The position numbers and the translations under genes are program-made. Below are positions 21,551 through 28,456 of a stretch of DNA of 48,011 nt, piece after piece (position 1 is the first letter of the stretch; every line of letters begins with the position of its first letter). The stretch covers positions 1 to 48,011 of the forward strand of contig JAFXKY010000016.1 in assembly GCA_017531485.1 (NCBI GenBank), given 5' to 3'. The notes under the pieces are model-generated. The model made no database searches and was not told where the DNA came from. It worked only from the letters and a program-made list of their open reading frames with translations. The stretch is from Eubacteriaceae bacterium (lineage in GTDB: Bacteria > Bacillota > Clostridia > Eubacteriales > Anaerofustaceae).

Positions 21551-22285
21551 TTAAATTCCCATAAACGGTATGAGAAGGTGCGAAACGAAATACAAAAGCA
21601 TGATCGCGCCGATGAGGATCGCTCGGTACACCACTGTCCCTACAGCCTTTTCAACCGCAACGACAACGCTGATGTGCGGGGCACGGGAGATGTACATATA
21701 ATTTCCCTTTGTGAAATAATTTGCCACAGCACCTACAGTAAGCATTATCCCAAAGATAAATGCACACGGGAGCATATAATCAAGTGACGGAGTGAAGTCA
21801 AGATACTTTGCTGCCAGAAACGGCACAAGAATAAGGCAGGTGTGAGAAAAATAGTATTCATAACACCTGAAGCACTTAAAGTGCGGATATCTTCCTGCTT
21901 CACCTTCCGGCATGACAAGCGCTATAAGCGCCATGACGGGGGAAACGGAAAATACGAAATCAAGTACCGCATCAAGCCTGAAAACGACGCCTATAAAGCA
22001 CAAAATGACGTTGAAACTGCAAAAATGAAGCGGCAGTCCCGAAGACGGATCAAAATTTTTGATGATGTACTTATAGTTGATTATCCTCAGGGTTATCATA
22101 AACAGATTAAGTGAAGATAATATAAGTATAAGGCTGTACGTATCCTTGTCATTAAGTCTGGAAGATATAAATATCATCACAGCACTGAACGCACCGCAAA
22201 GCAAAAGCGCGGTAAGCTGTTTCATATCAAAAATAAGAATCTTTTTCGATGGCGAGAAGCCTTTTTCCTCAAAGAAATTTTTCAT
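21551..22285 (-). CDS. YwaF/TMEM164-like integral membrane protein
   Basis: 244 residues with about seven membrane helices (LTALLLCGAFSAVMIFI, YSLILILSSLNLFMITL, FNVILCFIGVVFRLD, VSPVMALIALVM, CLILVPFLAAKYLDF, MLPCAFIFGIMLTVGAV, AILIGAIMLLYFVSHLLI). SSGLPLHFCSFN and SHTCLILVPF hold the conserved LPLH.C and H of the YwaF (TIGR02206) family; the related vertebrate protein TMEM164 is an acyltransferase with a catalytic Cys, but bacterial members are uncharacterised. The spacing of His and Cys here would allow such chemistry. Weak ribosome site (GTGAAG). Divergent from the HAD gene. Confidence 0.78.
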   Translation of the reverse strand: MKNFFEEKGFSPSKKILIFDMKQLTALLLCGAFSAVMIFISSRLNDKDTYSLILILSSLNLFMITLRIINYKYIIKNFDPSSGLPLHFCSFNVILCFIGVVFRLDAVLDFVFSVSPVMALIALVMPEGEAGRYPHFKCFRCYEYYFSHTCLILVPFLAAKYLDFTPSLDYMLPCAFIFGIMLTVGAVANYFTKGNYMYISRAPHISVVVAVEKAVGTVVYRAILIGAIMLLYFVSHLLIPFMGI

Positions 22286-22424
22286 ATTTTACTTCACCAT
22301 GCAAATTATCGCATATTCCAACTTTTTTATATAATTATATCATATTTTTTGCTACAAACAATAGTTTATGATGTATAATATGTATTGCAATTTAAGCCAA
22401 GGAAGAAATGAAAGAAAAGAATAT

Positions 22425-23063
22425 ATGATAAAGTGTGTAATATTTGACTTCGACGGGACACTCGCCGATACGGCAAGACAGATTATGGATGTTTACAACA
22501 TCATCGCCGAAAAGTACGGATACGAAAAGCGTGATATGGATGATTTTCACCTTCTCAAGCAGATGAATCTGTCAACGGCAATGCAGCTCGTCGATATCCC
22601 GATAAAGAAAATGCCGTCCCTCATAAAGGAAGGACAGAAGATATTTAAAAATTATGTTCACGAAGTAGACAGCTTCACAGACAATCTCGCAGATATTCTC
22701 AGAAAAATCAAAGAGCTCTGCGGCACGGTGGGAATAATATCTTCCAATACGAAAAAGAACATCAGAATATTCCTCGAACAAAGAGGGATCGACTGCATGG
22801 ATTTCGTCATCTCATCTCCTCTTTTCACAAAAGAAACGAAGATCAAGACTATAATGAGTAAATACAGGTTCTTTGCGAGTGATGTATTGTATGTGGGGGA
22901 TGAAACGAGAGATGTGGACTCAGCGAGAAAGGCTGGCGTCCGCTCCGTCGCCGTAACGTGGGGATGGACAGGAAAAGAACTTCTGAAGAAACATTCTCCG
23001 GATTATATTATCGACTCGTTCGATGAACTTTTGCCGGTTATAGTACAGGCAGGAAATGAATAG
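22425..23063 (+). CDS. HAD-superfamily phosphatase (phosphoglycolate-phosphatase-like)
   Basis: 212 residues. Motif I DFDGTLADT with nucleophile Asp8 and acid/base Asp10, helical cap about 20-90, motif II SSN (106-108), motif III Lys near 139 (KETKIKTI) and motif IV GDETRD (158-163). The order and length match HAD subfamily IA phosphatases such as phosphoglycolate phosphatase or PpaX. Substrate unknown. The start at 22425 aligns with family N-termini (MIKCVIFDFDG); upstream in-frame ATGs lack that fit. An overlapping six-codon frame starting at 22408 behind AAGGAAG ends in ATGA on this start codon, so coupled initiation is possible. Cotranscribed with the LCP gene 15 bp downstream. Confidence 0.85.
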   Translation: MIKCVIFDFDGTLADTARQIMDVYNIIAEKYGYEKRDMDDFHLLKQMNLSTAMQLVDIPIKKMPSLIKEGQKIFKNYVHEVDSFTDNLADILRKIKELCGTVGIISSNTKKNIRIFLEQRGIDCMDFVISSPLFTKETKIKTIMSKYRFFASDVLYVGDETRDVDSARKAGVRSVAVTWGWTGKELLKKHSPDYIIDSFDELLPVIVQAGNE

Positions 23064-23078
23064 GAAAAGGAAAGTATT

Positions 23079-24386
23079 ATGAGCAAAACAACAAAGAAAC
23101 GTTCAGGCAAAAGCCTCGCATTGAGCATCATCATGATCTCATTCGTCCTTGTGATCCTCGCGCTGGGAGTATCCTTCCGCAAAGAGATCCTCGGAGCATT
23201 CGGGCTTGACAAATCATCTCAGACAATGACGCAGACCATCATCGACAACAAAAAATTCGAGCTTCTCTCCGCAAAAGCTACGCTTTACGAAAACTTCGAT
23301 GAAGAGATCACGGTCGGTGAAGGAAACACTGTAAACTTCCTCGTCTTCGGTATGGACAGAAACGCAAGACGCGAAAACAGATATGCAAACTTCCGTCCGG
23401 ATACTATTATCCTCGCAACGGTCAATATGGACGACCTGTCAATAAAACTTCTCTCGCTTCCGAGAGATACATACGTCCCCATCCATGGTCGTAACGGCAA
23501 GGACAAGATCAATGCATGCTTCTATTACGGATCCATAGGAAAGAGTGATGAAGACTCCTTCGAAGGCGGCATCAAGTGTCTCATGGGCACAGTCAGCGAT
23601 CTTCTTGGAGTGCCTATCAATTATTACGCAGGCGTTGATATGGAAGGTGTAACGGACATCATCGACATTCTCGGCGGCGTTGAAGTGGACGTACATACAG
23701 ACGTTTACATCAAAGAAAATCTCCTCGTCAAAAAAGGACATCAGGTATTAAACGGCAAACAGTTCCTCGCATACGCAAGAAGCCGTAACTACGCAATGGG
23801 TGACATCGGAAGGGTTGACGTTCAGCAGAAACTTCTGAAGGCTCTTTTCAAGACAGTAACAAGTACATCAAACATCACAAAGCTCCCGAAGCTCGTTCAG
23901 CAGGCGTTTGATATGGTAATCACAAACATTACCTTCGAGCAGGCAACAGGCCTTGCATTCACTCTCATGGACTTCTCGTCCACGAACATTGAAACAGACA
24001 CACTTCCGGGAACATTCGGAAACCTCAACAAGATCTCATACTGGATCATCAATCAGTCGCAGCTTCGCAGCTTCGCCAAGAAGTGGTACGGAGTAAGTCT
24101 CCCTGTAAGAACACAGGACCCGACAAGCGACAAGCTTCAGAAACTCACGGCGACACCTTCGAGCGTTTCGGTATCCGTCGGAGGAACCGCAAGCGTATCC
24201 CTCAAGGGACAGCATGCTGACGGAAAAGACAGAAAGCACTCTGTTTCAAGTTGCTCATTCATCGTCGCAGATCCGTCCATAGCAACGGTCCAGGGAAGCG
24301 AGATCGTAGGTCTCTCACCGGGTTCAACGACGATAACATTCAAGAAAAGCGGTAAATCCGTAACAGTATCCGTATCGGTATATTAG
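23079..24386 (+). CDS. LytR-CpsA-Psr (LCP) family glycopolymer ligase with BIG2 domain
   Basis: 435 residues. Short basic cytoplasmic start, one membrane helix (about 13-32, LALSIIMISFVLVILALGVSF), then an extracellular LCP domain (about 85-310): NFLVFGMDRNARRENR, DTIILATVNMDDLSIKLLSLPRDTYV, GKDKINACFYYG, GVDMEGVTDIIDILGGVEVDV and LAYARSRNY..GDIGRVDVQQKLL with the conserved Arg/Asp residues that hold the lipid-linked pyrophosphate. LCP enzymes attach teichoic acids or capsule to peptidoglycan. Residues about 350-435 are a bacterial Ig-like BIG2 domain (PSSVSVSVGGTASVSL..VADPSIATVQGSEIVGLSPGSTTITF), an uncommon addition that may bind the wall. Confidence 0.92.
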   Translation: MSKTTKKRSGKSLALSIIMISFVLVILALGVSFRKEILGAFGLDKSSQTMTQTIIDNKKFELLSAKATLYENFDEEITVGEGNTVNFLVFGMDRNARRENRYANFRPDTIILATVNMDDLSIKLLSLPRDTYVPIHGRNGKDKINACFYYGSIGKSDEDSFEGGIKCLMGTVSDLLGVPINYYAGVDMEGVTDIIDILGGVEVDVHTDVYIKENLLVKKGHQVLNGKQFLAYARSRNYAMGDIGRVDVQQKLLKALFKTVTSTSNITKLPKLVQQAFDMVITNITFEQATGLAFTLMDFSSTNIETDTLPGTFGNLNKISYWIINQSQLRSFAKKWYGVSLPVRTQDPTSDKLQKLTATPSSVSVSVGGTASVSLKGQHADGKDRKHSVSSCSFIVADPSIATVQGSEIVGLSPGSTTITFKKSGKSVTVSVSVY

Positions 24387-24394
24387 TTCATATG

Positions 24395-24432
24395 GCTTAC
24401 ATTTGCAAAAACACGCAAATGTAAGCTTTTTT
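24395..24432 (+). terminator. Terminator after the LCP gene
   Basis: Perfect 12-bp stem GCTTACATTTGC (24395-24406) / GCAAATGTAAGC (24415-24426), 8-base loop, TTTTTT (24427-24432). Confidence 0.95.
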
Positions 24433-24493
24433 ATTTGCCGGTATATGCAGATATTGTTATGCGTGATATAATAAAATAAAAAAGGAGAATATT

Positions 24494-25012
24494 ATGATGT
24501 CATTTTCAGAACTCATAAAAGACCGTTATTCAGTACGCAAATTCAGCCCCGCGCCCATTGAAAGAGAAAAGACTGCTCTTATCCTCGAAGCGGCAAAGGT
24601 CGCTCCTACGGCCGCAAACAAACAGCCTCAGGAAATATATGTACTTGAAAGCGAAGAGGCAAAACAGAAGCTCTCTGAAGTATGTAAATTCACCTTCGGA
24701 GCCCCTGTAATATTCATAATATGCTACAACACGGAAAAGGACTGGAAAAACAACCTCATGCCGGGATATTCATCAGGTGAAACAGATGCGGCGATCGTGA
24801 CGACACACATGATGCTGCAGGCATGGGAACTTGGAATCGGCTCATGCTGGGTAGGCTGGTTCAATTCGGACGAAGTCAAGAAAGCTCTCTCCCTTCCCGA
24901 AAATGTAGTGGTTTCCGCAATCCTTCCGGTAGGATATCCTGCGGAAGGTTCCGCACCGTCACCGATGCACAGTTCATACCGCGAAGATGAAGATATGGTA
25001 AAATATCTGTAA
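24494..25012 (+). CDS. Nitroreductase-family flavoprotein
   Basis: 172 residues, the short single-domain type. MSFSELIKDRYSVRKFSPAPIE is the FMN-phosphate binding start (RxSxR-like RYSVRKF), ILEAAKVAPTAANKQPQ the second FMN loop, and DAAIVTTHMMLQAWELGIGSCWVGWFNSDEVKKALSLPENV the standard dimer helix and GxxS..G segment. FMN-dependent NAD(P)H reductase; substrate unknown. Two adjacent ATGs at 24494 and 24497; AAAGGAG is 6-9 bases upstream. Monocistronic, with TATAAT at about 24467 upstream. Confidence 0.9.
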   Translation: MMSFSELIKDRYSVRKFSPAPIEREKTALILEAAKVAPTAANKQPQEIYVLESEEAKQKLSEVCKFTFGAPVIFIICYNTEKDWKNNLMPGYSSGETDAAIVTTHMMLQAWELGIGSCWVGWFNSDEVKKALSLPENVVVSAILPVGYPAEGSAPSPMHSSYREDEDMVKYL

Positions 25013-25073
25013 CTTTTGCGCCTGCAGAAAACTGTGGGCGTAAGTATTAATATGGCCGATAAAAGGAGAAAAT

Positions 25074-25871
25074 ATGTTTTTGAATGTAAAGGAACATACT
25101 TTTCACACAGGCGATGCGTCCGTTGACTATGTAACCTTCGGTTCGGGAAACAAAAATCTTATAATAATTCCCGGACTGTCATTTAACCGCGTAAAGGGAA
25201 ACGGGCTGATGCTTGCGTATATGTACAGGATATTTGCGAAGGAATATAAAGTATATATTATCGACAAGAGAAATGATGTGCCCGAAGCTTTTACCGTTCT
25301 GGATCATGCAGATGACATATATCGTCTGATGCAGGCACTTTCAATAACCGATGCACATATTTTCGGAGTCTCTCTGGGTGGGATGATTGCAATGACACTC
25401 GCTGCCGATCATCCTGAAGTAGTGATAAAACTCGTTGTGGCCGTAAGCGCCGCAAGGGTTAATGATACGATAAAAGAGTGCATATCATCATGGATAAAAA
25501 TGGCAGAAGATAACGATCATAGATCTCTGGCGGAGGATATGGTTTATAAGATGTATTCAGAAGGATACATAAGAAAATACAGGTTGTTTATTCCGCTAAT
25601 GGCAAAGATGATTAAGAAAACGGATCTCAGAAGGTTTTCACGCATTGCCGCAAGCTGTCTGACTGTAGGGGTATATGACAGGCTCGGTGATATAAATTGT
25701 CCCGTTATGGTCATCGGCGGAATGCAGGACAAAATAACGACGGCGGCAGGATCGGTGGAGATAGCTGAAAAAATCAGATGTAAAATTCATATGTATGAGG
25801 ATTACGGTCATGCTGCTTACGAAGAAGCGAAGGATTTCAATAAAAGGGTATATGAATTCCTGACGGAGTAA
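25074..25871 (+). CDS. Alpha/beta hydrolase
   Basis: 265 residues. Core strands lead to the nucleophile elbow GVSLGG with Ser100; acid Asp219 (GGMQDKIT) and His246 (YGHAAYEEA) complete a plausible triad. The oxyanion segment is IIPGLSFNR. The lid (about 125-195) is helical. No signal peptide, so a cytoplasmic esterase or related enzyme of unknown substrate. Start follows AAAGGAG by 8 bases. It is preceded by the nitroreductase gene at 61 bp and could share its transcript. Confidence 0.88.
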   Translation: MFLNVKEHTFHTGDASVDYVTFGSGNKNLIIIPGLSFNRVKGNGLMLAYMYRIFAKEYKVYIIDKRNDVPEAFTVLDHADDIYRLMQALSITDAHIFGVSLGGMIAMTLAADHPEVVIKLVVAVSAARVNDTIKECISSWIKMAEDNDHRSLAEDMVYKMYSEGYIRKYRLFIPLMAKMIKKTDLRRFSRIAASCLTVGVYDRLGDINCPVMVIGGMQDKITTAAGSVEIAEKIRCKIHMYEDYGHAAYEEAKDFNKRVYEFLTE

Positions 25872-25872
25872 G

Positions 25873-25909
25873 ATGTAAAGCTTTGTTGCAGAAATGTAAA
25901 GAGTTGTTG
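25873..25909 (+). repeat. Two 16-bp direct repeats upstream of the XRE gene
   Basis: ATGTAAAGCTTTGTTG (25873-25888) and ATGTAAAGAGTTGTTG (25894-25909) differ at 2 positions and are spaced exactly 21 bp, two helical turns. Located 54-90 bp upstream of the regulator's start; a candidate binding site. Confidence 0.5.
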
Positions 25910-25962
25910 GTGGCAAGTTGCGCTGTTTTTGGGTATCATAATGTCACAACAAGGAGGAAAAT

Positions 25963-26517
25963 ATGAAACTATCCGATAAAATAATCAAACTCCGAAAGGT
26001 AAACGGACTCTCTCAGGAAGAGCTGGCAGAAAAGCTGAATGTTTCCCGTCAGGCAGTATCACGTTGGGAGGTCGGTTCTGCCCTTCCCGATGCGTTAAAT
26101 ATCCTTCAGTTATCAAAGCTGTTTAATGTTACTGCGGACTTTCTGTTAAATGATGAATATGAAAGTGATGATGACATCCCCGTAATCAAGGCCGAGAAAA
26201 AACATTCAAAACAGAAAATGCAGAAGCTTTGGGGCGTTGTCACAGGCTTAACAGGACTTCTCGGAAACTTTATATTTTACATAATGTCAAGGTTTATAGA
26301 CGTCATGGTCCCCATCGTGACATACAACAAAGAATCCGGTCAAAAACTGTACACATACTCTTCCGGACATACTGACTACAGCTACATTTACTTTATCAAA
26401 GAACACAACCTCGAATTTCTTACAGCTATGTTCTGGCTTATGGTAATAATGGGGATTGGGATGTATTTCATAAACAAAGAAGATTTCAAATCACTGATGA
26501 AAAAACTTTGGAAATAA
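25963..26517 (+). CDS. Membrane-tethered XRE-family regulator
   Basis: 184 residues. Residues 1-65 are a canonical Cro/CI HTH (KIIKLRKVNGLSQEELAEKLNVSRQAVSRWEVGSALPDALNILQLSKLFNVTADFLL). A charged linker (about 66-87) is followed by two membrane helices, about 88-112 (LWGVVTGLTGLLGNFIFYIM) and 148-167 (FLTAMFWLMVIMGIGMYFI), with a Tyr-rich external loop SGQKLYTYSSGHTDYSYIYF. Such one-component membrane regulators are frequent in Clostridia and may couple an envelope signal to transcription. AGGAGG stands 6 bases upstream. No adjacent target gene is obvious; the direct repeats upstream suggest autoregulation. Confidence 0.85.
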   Translation: MKLSDKIIKLRKVNGLSQEELAEKLNVSRQAVSRWEVGSALPDALNILQLSKLFNVTADFLLNDEYESDDDIPVIKAEKKHSKQKMQKLWGVVTGLTGLLGNFIFYIMSRFIDVMVPIVTYNKESGQKLYTYSSGHTDYSYIYFIKEHNLEFLTAMFWLMVIMGIGMYFINKEDFKSLMKKLWK

Positions 26518-26522
26518 ACAAA

Positions 26523-26550
26523 ACCACCGCTATGCGGTGGTCTTATTTTT
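26523..26550. terminator. Bidirectional terminator between XRE gene and rpmA
   Basis: Perfect 8-bp stem ACCACCGC (26523-26530) / GCGGTGGT (26534-26541), TAT loop; plus side CTTATTTTTT, minus side TTTTGTTTATTT. Confidence 0.9.
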
Positions 26551-26591
26551 TGGATCATGAACAAAATCCGTTTGCCTTACGGCTAACGTCA

Positions 26592-26888
26592 TTAAGCCTG
26601 TTCTCTCGGGTAAATGCTAACCTGTTTTTTATCTCTGCCGAGACGTTCGAAACGAACGATGCCGTCAGCTTTAGCAAAGAGTGTGTCATCTTTACCTTTG
26701 CCTACGTTAGCGCCCGGATGAATTTTTGTTCCTCTCTGTCTTACAAGGATATTTCCTGCAAGAACAAACTGTCCGTCAGCTCTCTTAACGCCAAGACGTT
26801 TAGCTTCGCTGTCACGACCGTTCTTTGAAGAACCAACACCTTTTTTGTGTGCGAAAAGCTGTAAATTAGCTAAAGTGTATTTAATCAT
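26592..26888 (-). CDS. rpmA: Ribosomal protein L27 with cleavable N-terminal extension
   Basis: Large-subunit protein reaching the peptidyl-transferase centre. 98 residues. The first nine, [12 protein letters not shown], followed by [15 protein letters not shown], form the Firmicute-type extension removed after the Phe of LQLF by the protease Prp, encoded directly upstream. The body ([29 protein letters not shown]) is typical L27. AGGAGG stands 7 bases upstream. Last gene of the L21-Prp-L27 operon. Confidence 0.98.
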   Translation of the reverse strand: MIKYTLANLQLFAHKKGVGSSKNGRDSEAKRLGVKRADGQFVLAGNILVRQRGTKIHPGANVGKGKDDTLFAKADGIVRFERLGRDKKQVSIYPREQA

Positions 26889-26890
26889 TT

Positions 26891-27223
26891 CTACTCCTCC
26901 TGAATCGTTACTCTGATAAAATCTTCATATTCCTCGCTCATACCCATAATTGCCATATAAAGAGTATTTGCGATGGCCTGCGCCTGAATGTTTGTGTATT
27001 CATCAATGGGGACGATGTTGAAAGAAGTATATCCGCTTTCCACTTCGTATGAAGTATCAAGTCCCACATATTCTTCCAATGCATTTACCGTCGCAATGAC
27101 GAGTGTCGAAACGCTTGCGCAGACTATGTCATATCCGTAATCATCAAATCCGGAATGACCCTTTATCTTTACCGACAAGAACTCATCGGTGTCGGCAACT
27201 TTAGTAAAGTGCGCGTGGATCAT
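26891..27223 (-). CDS. prp: Ribosomal-processing cysteine protease Prp
   Basis: Removes the N-terminal extension of L27, an essential step in 50S maturation in Firmicutes. 110 residues. [30 protein letters not shown] contains catalytic His (GHSG) and Cys (VCASVS); the rest is the small alpha/beta domain of YsxB/DUF464. Encoded between rplU (1 bp away) and rpmA (2 bp), the universal arrangement for this pair. Confidence 0.96.
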   Translation of the reverse strand: MIHAHFTKVADTDEFLSVKIKGHSGFDDYGYDIVCASVSTLVIATVNALEEYVGLDTSYEVESGYTSFNIVPIDEYTNIQAQAIANTLYMAIMGMSEEYEDFIRVTIQEE

Positions 27224-27224
27224 G

Positions 27225-27539
27225 TTATTTTACCGCAATCTTAGTAATTTCGAGCTGTGTGTACGGCTGACGATGACCCTGTTTTTTACGGTAATCTTTC
27301 TTAGCTTTGTACTTGAACACGATTACTTTTTCGCTTTTTCCTTCAGCAAGGACTTTAGCTTCTACTTCTGCACCTTCTACTACCGGTTTACCAACATATG
27401 TTGTTTCTCCGTCGTTGACGAATAATACGTCTTTGAGTGCAATTGTTTCATCCACTGCGACTTCAAGCTTTTCAACGTTGATGATGTCGCCTTCTTTTAC
27501 GCGATACTGTTTACCGCCTGTTTTGATAATGGCATACAT
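27225..27539 (-). CDS. rplU: Ribosomal protein L21
   Basis: 104 residues, full length: [25 protein letters not shown] at the start, and the 23S-rRNA-binding signature [31 protein letters not shown] at the end. ATG at 27539 was chosen as the family start and has GGAGGG about 6 bases upstream; the frame continues upstream through the leader but without family sequence. First gene of the operon. Confidence 0.98.
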   Translation of the reverse strand: MYAIIKTGGKQYRVKEGDIINVEKLEVAVDETIALKDVLFVNDGETTYVGKPVVEGAEVEAKVLAEGKSEKVIVFKYKAKKDYRKKQGHRQPYTQLEITKIAVK

Positions 27540-27633
27540 TTTGTATTTCCCTCCGCTTTCCAATCTCGCCACATATGGTGTGCCCCTTAAAAGGCGCAAC
27601 TTAAAAAACCGCCTGTGTGCGGATACTGTAGGT
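27540..27633 (-). ncRNA. L21 leader (autoregulatory mRNA structure)
   Basis: Minus-strand transcript between promoter and rplU. It contains GCGCCTTTTAAGGGGC, a hairpin, then ACACCATATGTGG and the purine-rich ribosome site GCGGAGGG, the arrangement of the L21 leader element common in Firmicutes, where excess L21 is thought to repress its own operon. A CCGCACACAGGCGG stem lies near the 5' end. Assigned by layout and context, not by a covariance-model search. Confidence 0.7.
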
Positions 27634-27662
27634 ATGTTAACATAAAAAACACATATTGTCAA
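27634..27662 (-). promoter_or_regulatory. Promoter of the rplU-prp-rpmA operon
   Basis: Minus-strand TTGACA (27657-27662), 17-bp spacer, TAACAT (27634-27639). Divergent from the DUF3786 gene promoter. Confidence 0.82.
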
Positions 27663-27676
27663 TGTTTTTTTGCCCC

Positions 27677-27705
27677 TTTTCAAAGGGAAAATTATGTGAT
27701 ATAAT
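27677..27705 (+). promoter_or_regulatory. Probable promoter of the DUF3786 gene
   Basis: TATAAT (27700-27705) with a weak -35 TTTTCA (27677-27682) at 17 bp. The start codon follows at 27740 behind ACAGGAG. Confidence 0.5.
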
Positions 27706-27739
27706 ATACCCGACAACATGGTACCACAGGAGAAAGAAT

Positions 27740-28375
27740 ATGGCACTTGAACATGAAAAAAATAACAAAGACGGACTTCCATACGAGCATTACAAAGAGT
27801 TATTCTCTCAGATAGACCCCATCGAAGCGTCAACACGCTGTAACATCCCGTTTGATGAAGAAAAGAAAACTTTCACCATCAGACTCATGGGAACAAATTA
27901 CCACATTGAACATCCATCAGGCGAAGTAAGACGCGATGACGGAAGTGAACCGCAGGAATTCAACATCACCATCCTTCTTTACCGTTACCTCATCGAAGGT
28001 TCTTACGGTCCTACAAGCGGAAGACTCCTTACATACAGCGAGCTTCCCAGCGGTGACTTATATCTTCGCCAGTTCACAGGACGCTGCAAAACACGTTTCG
28101 CTTACGGATTCGGCTTTAATGTAGACGGATTCAGAAAAGTAATGGAACACCTCGGTGCAGAAGACATCCATCAGGGAGATGCGGGATACAGATTTGAATT
28201 CATCAACGGAATCTATCTCACATTCATCCTCTGGGCTCCGGACGAAGACTTCCCGCCGAACTCACAGATCCTCTTTGAAGATAACTTCCCCCTCGCGTTC
28301 TCTACTGAAGACGCAGCTATCATCGGAGACATTTCAATCAATATCTTCAAAGCAATTTCAAAAACACTCAAATAG
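27740..28375 (+). CDS. DUF3786-family protein
   Basis: 211 residues, soluble. The C-terminal half fits the DUF3786 pattern: [14 protein letters not shown], then [52 protein letters not shown], the 'FPP.s.ILFd.....f..ED' signature. Family members occur in anaerobes, some with Fe-S or corrinoid-protein partners; none is nearby here. No cysteine cluster is present (two Cys only). Function unknown. Confidence 0.72.
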   Translation: MALEHEKNNKDGLPYEHYKELFSQIDPIEASTRCNIPFDEEKKTFTIRLMGTNYHIEHPSGEVRRDDGSEPQEFNITILLYRYLIEGSYGPTSGRLLTYSELPSGDLYLRQFTGRCKTRFAYGFGFNVDGFRKVMEHLGAEDIHQGDAGYRFEFINGIYLTFILWAPDEDFPPNSQILFEDNFPLAFSTEDAAIIGDISINIFKAISKTLK

Positions 28376-28381
28376 TTTTTT

Positions 28382-28403
28382 ACCGCCTGAAAGGGCGGTT
28401 TTT
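28382..28403 (+). terminator. Terminator of the DUF3786 gene
   Basis: ACCGCC (28382-28387), 6-base loop, GGCGGT (28394-28399), TTTTT. Confidence 0.88.
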
Positions 28404-28420
28404 GATTGTTTATCGCAGTA

Positions 28421-28448
28421 AAAAAGGACAGGTTGCCCTGTCCTTTTT
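28421..28448. terminator. Terminator of the giant dockerin gene
   Basis: Perfect 12-bp stem AAAAAGGACAGG (28421-28432) / CCTGTCCTTTTT (28437-28448), TTGC loop, with U-runs on both strands. It lies 9 bp after the stop of the 28457 gene on the minus strand. Confidence 0.9.
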
Positions 28449-28456
28449 GTTTTGAA

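Noticed and set aside
27540..27836. N-terminal extension of L21 (203 residues)
   Set aside because: The extension is the L21 leader and promoter; family length is about 104 residues.
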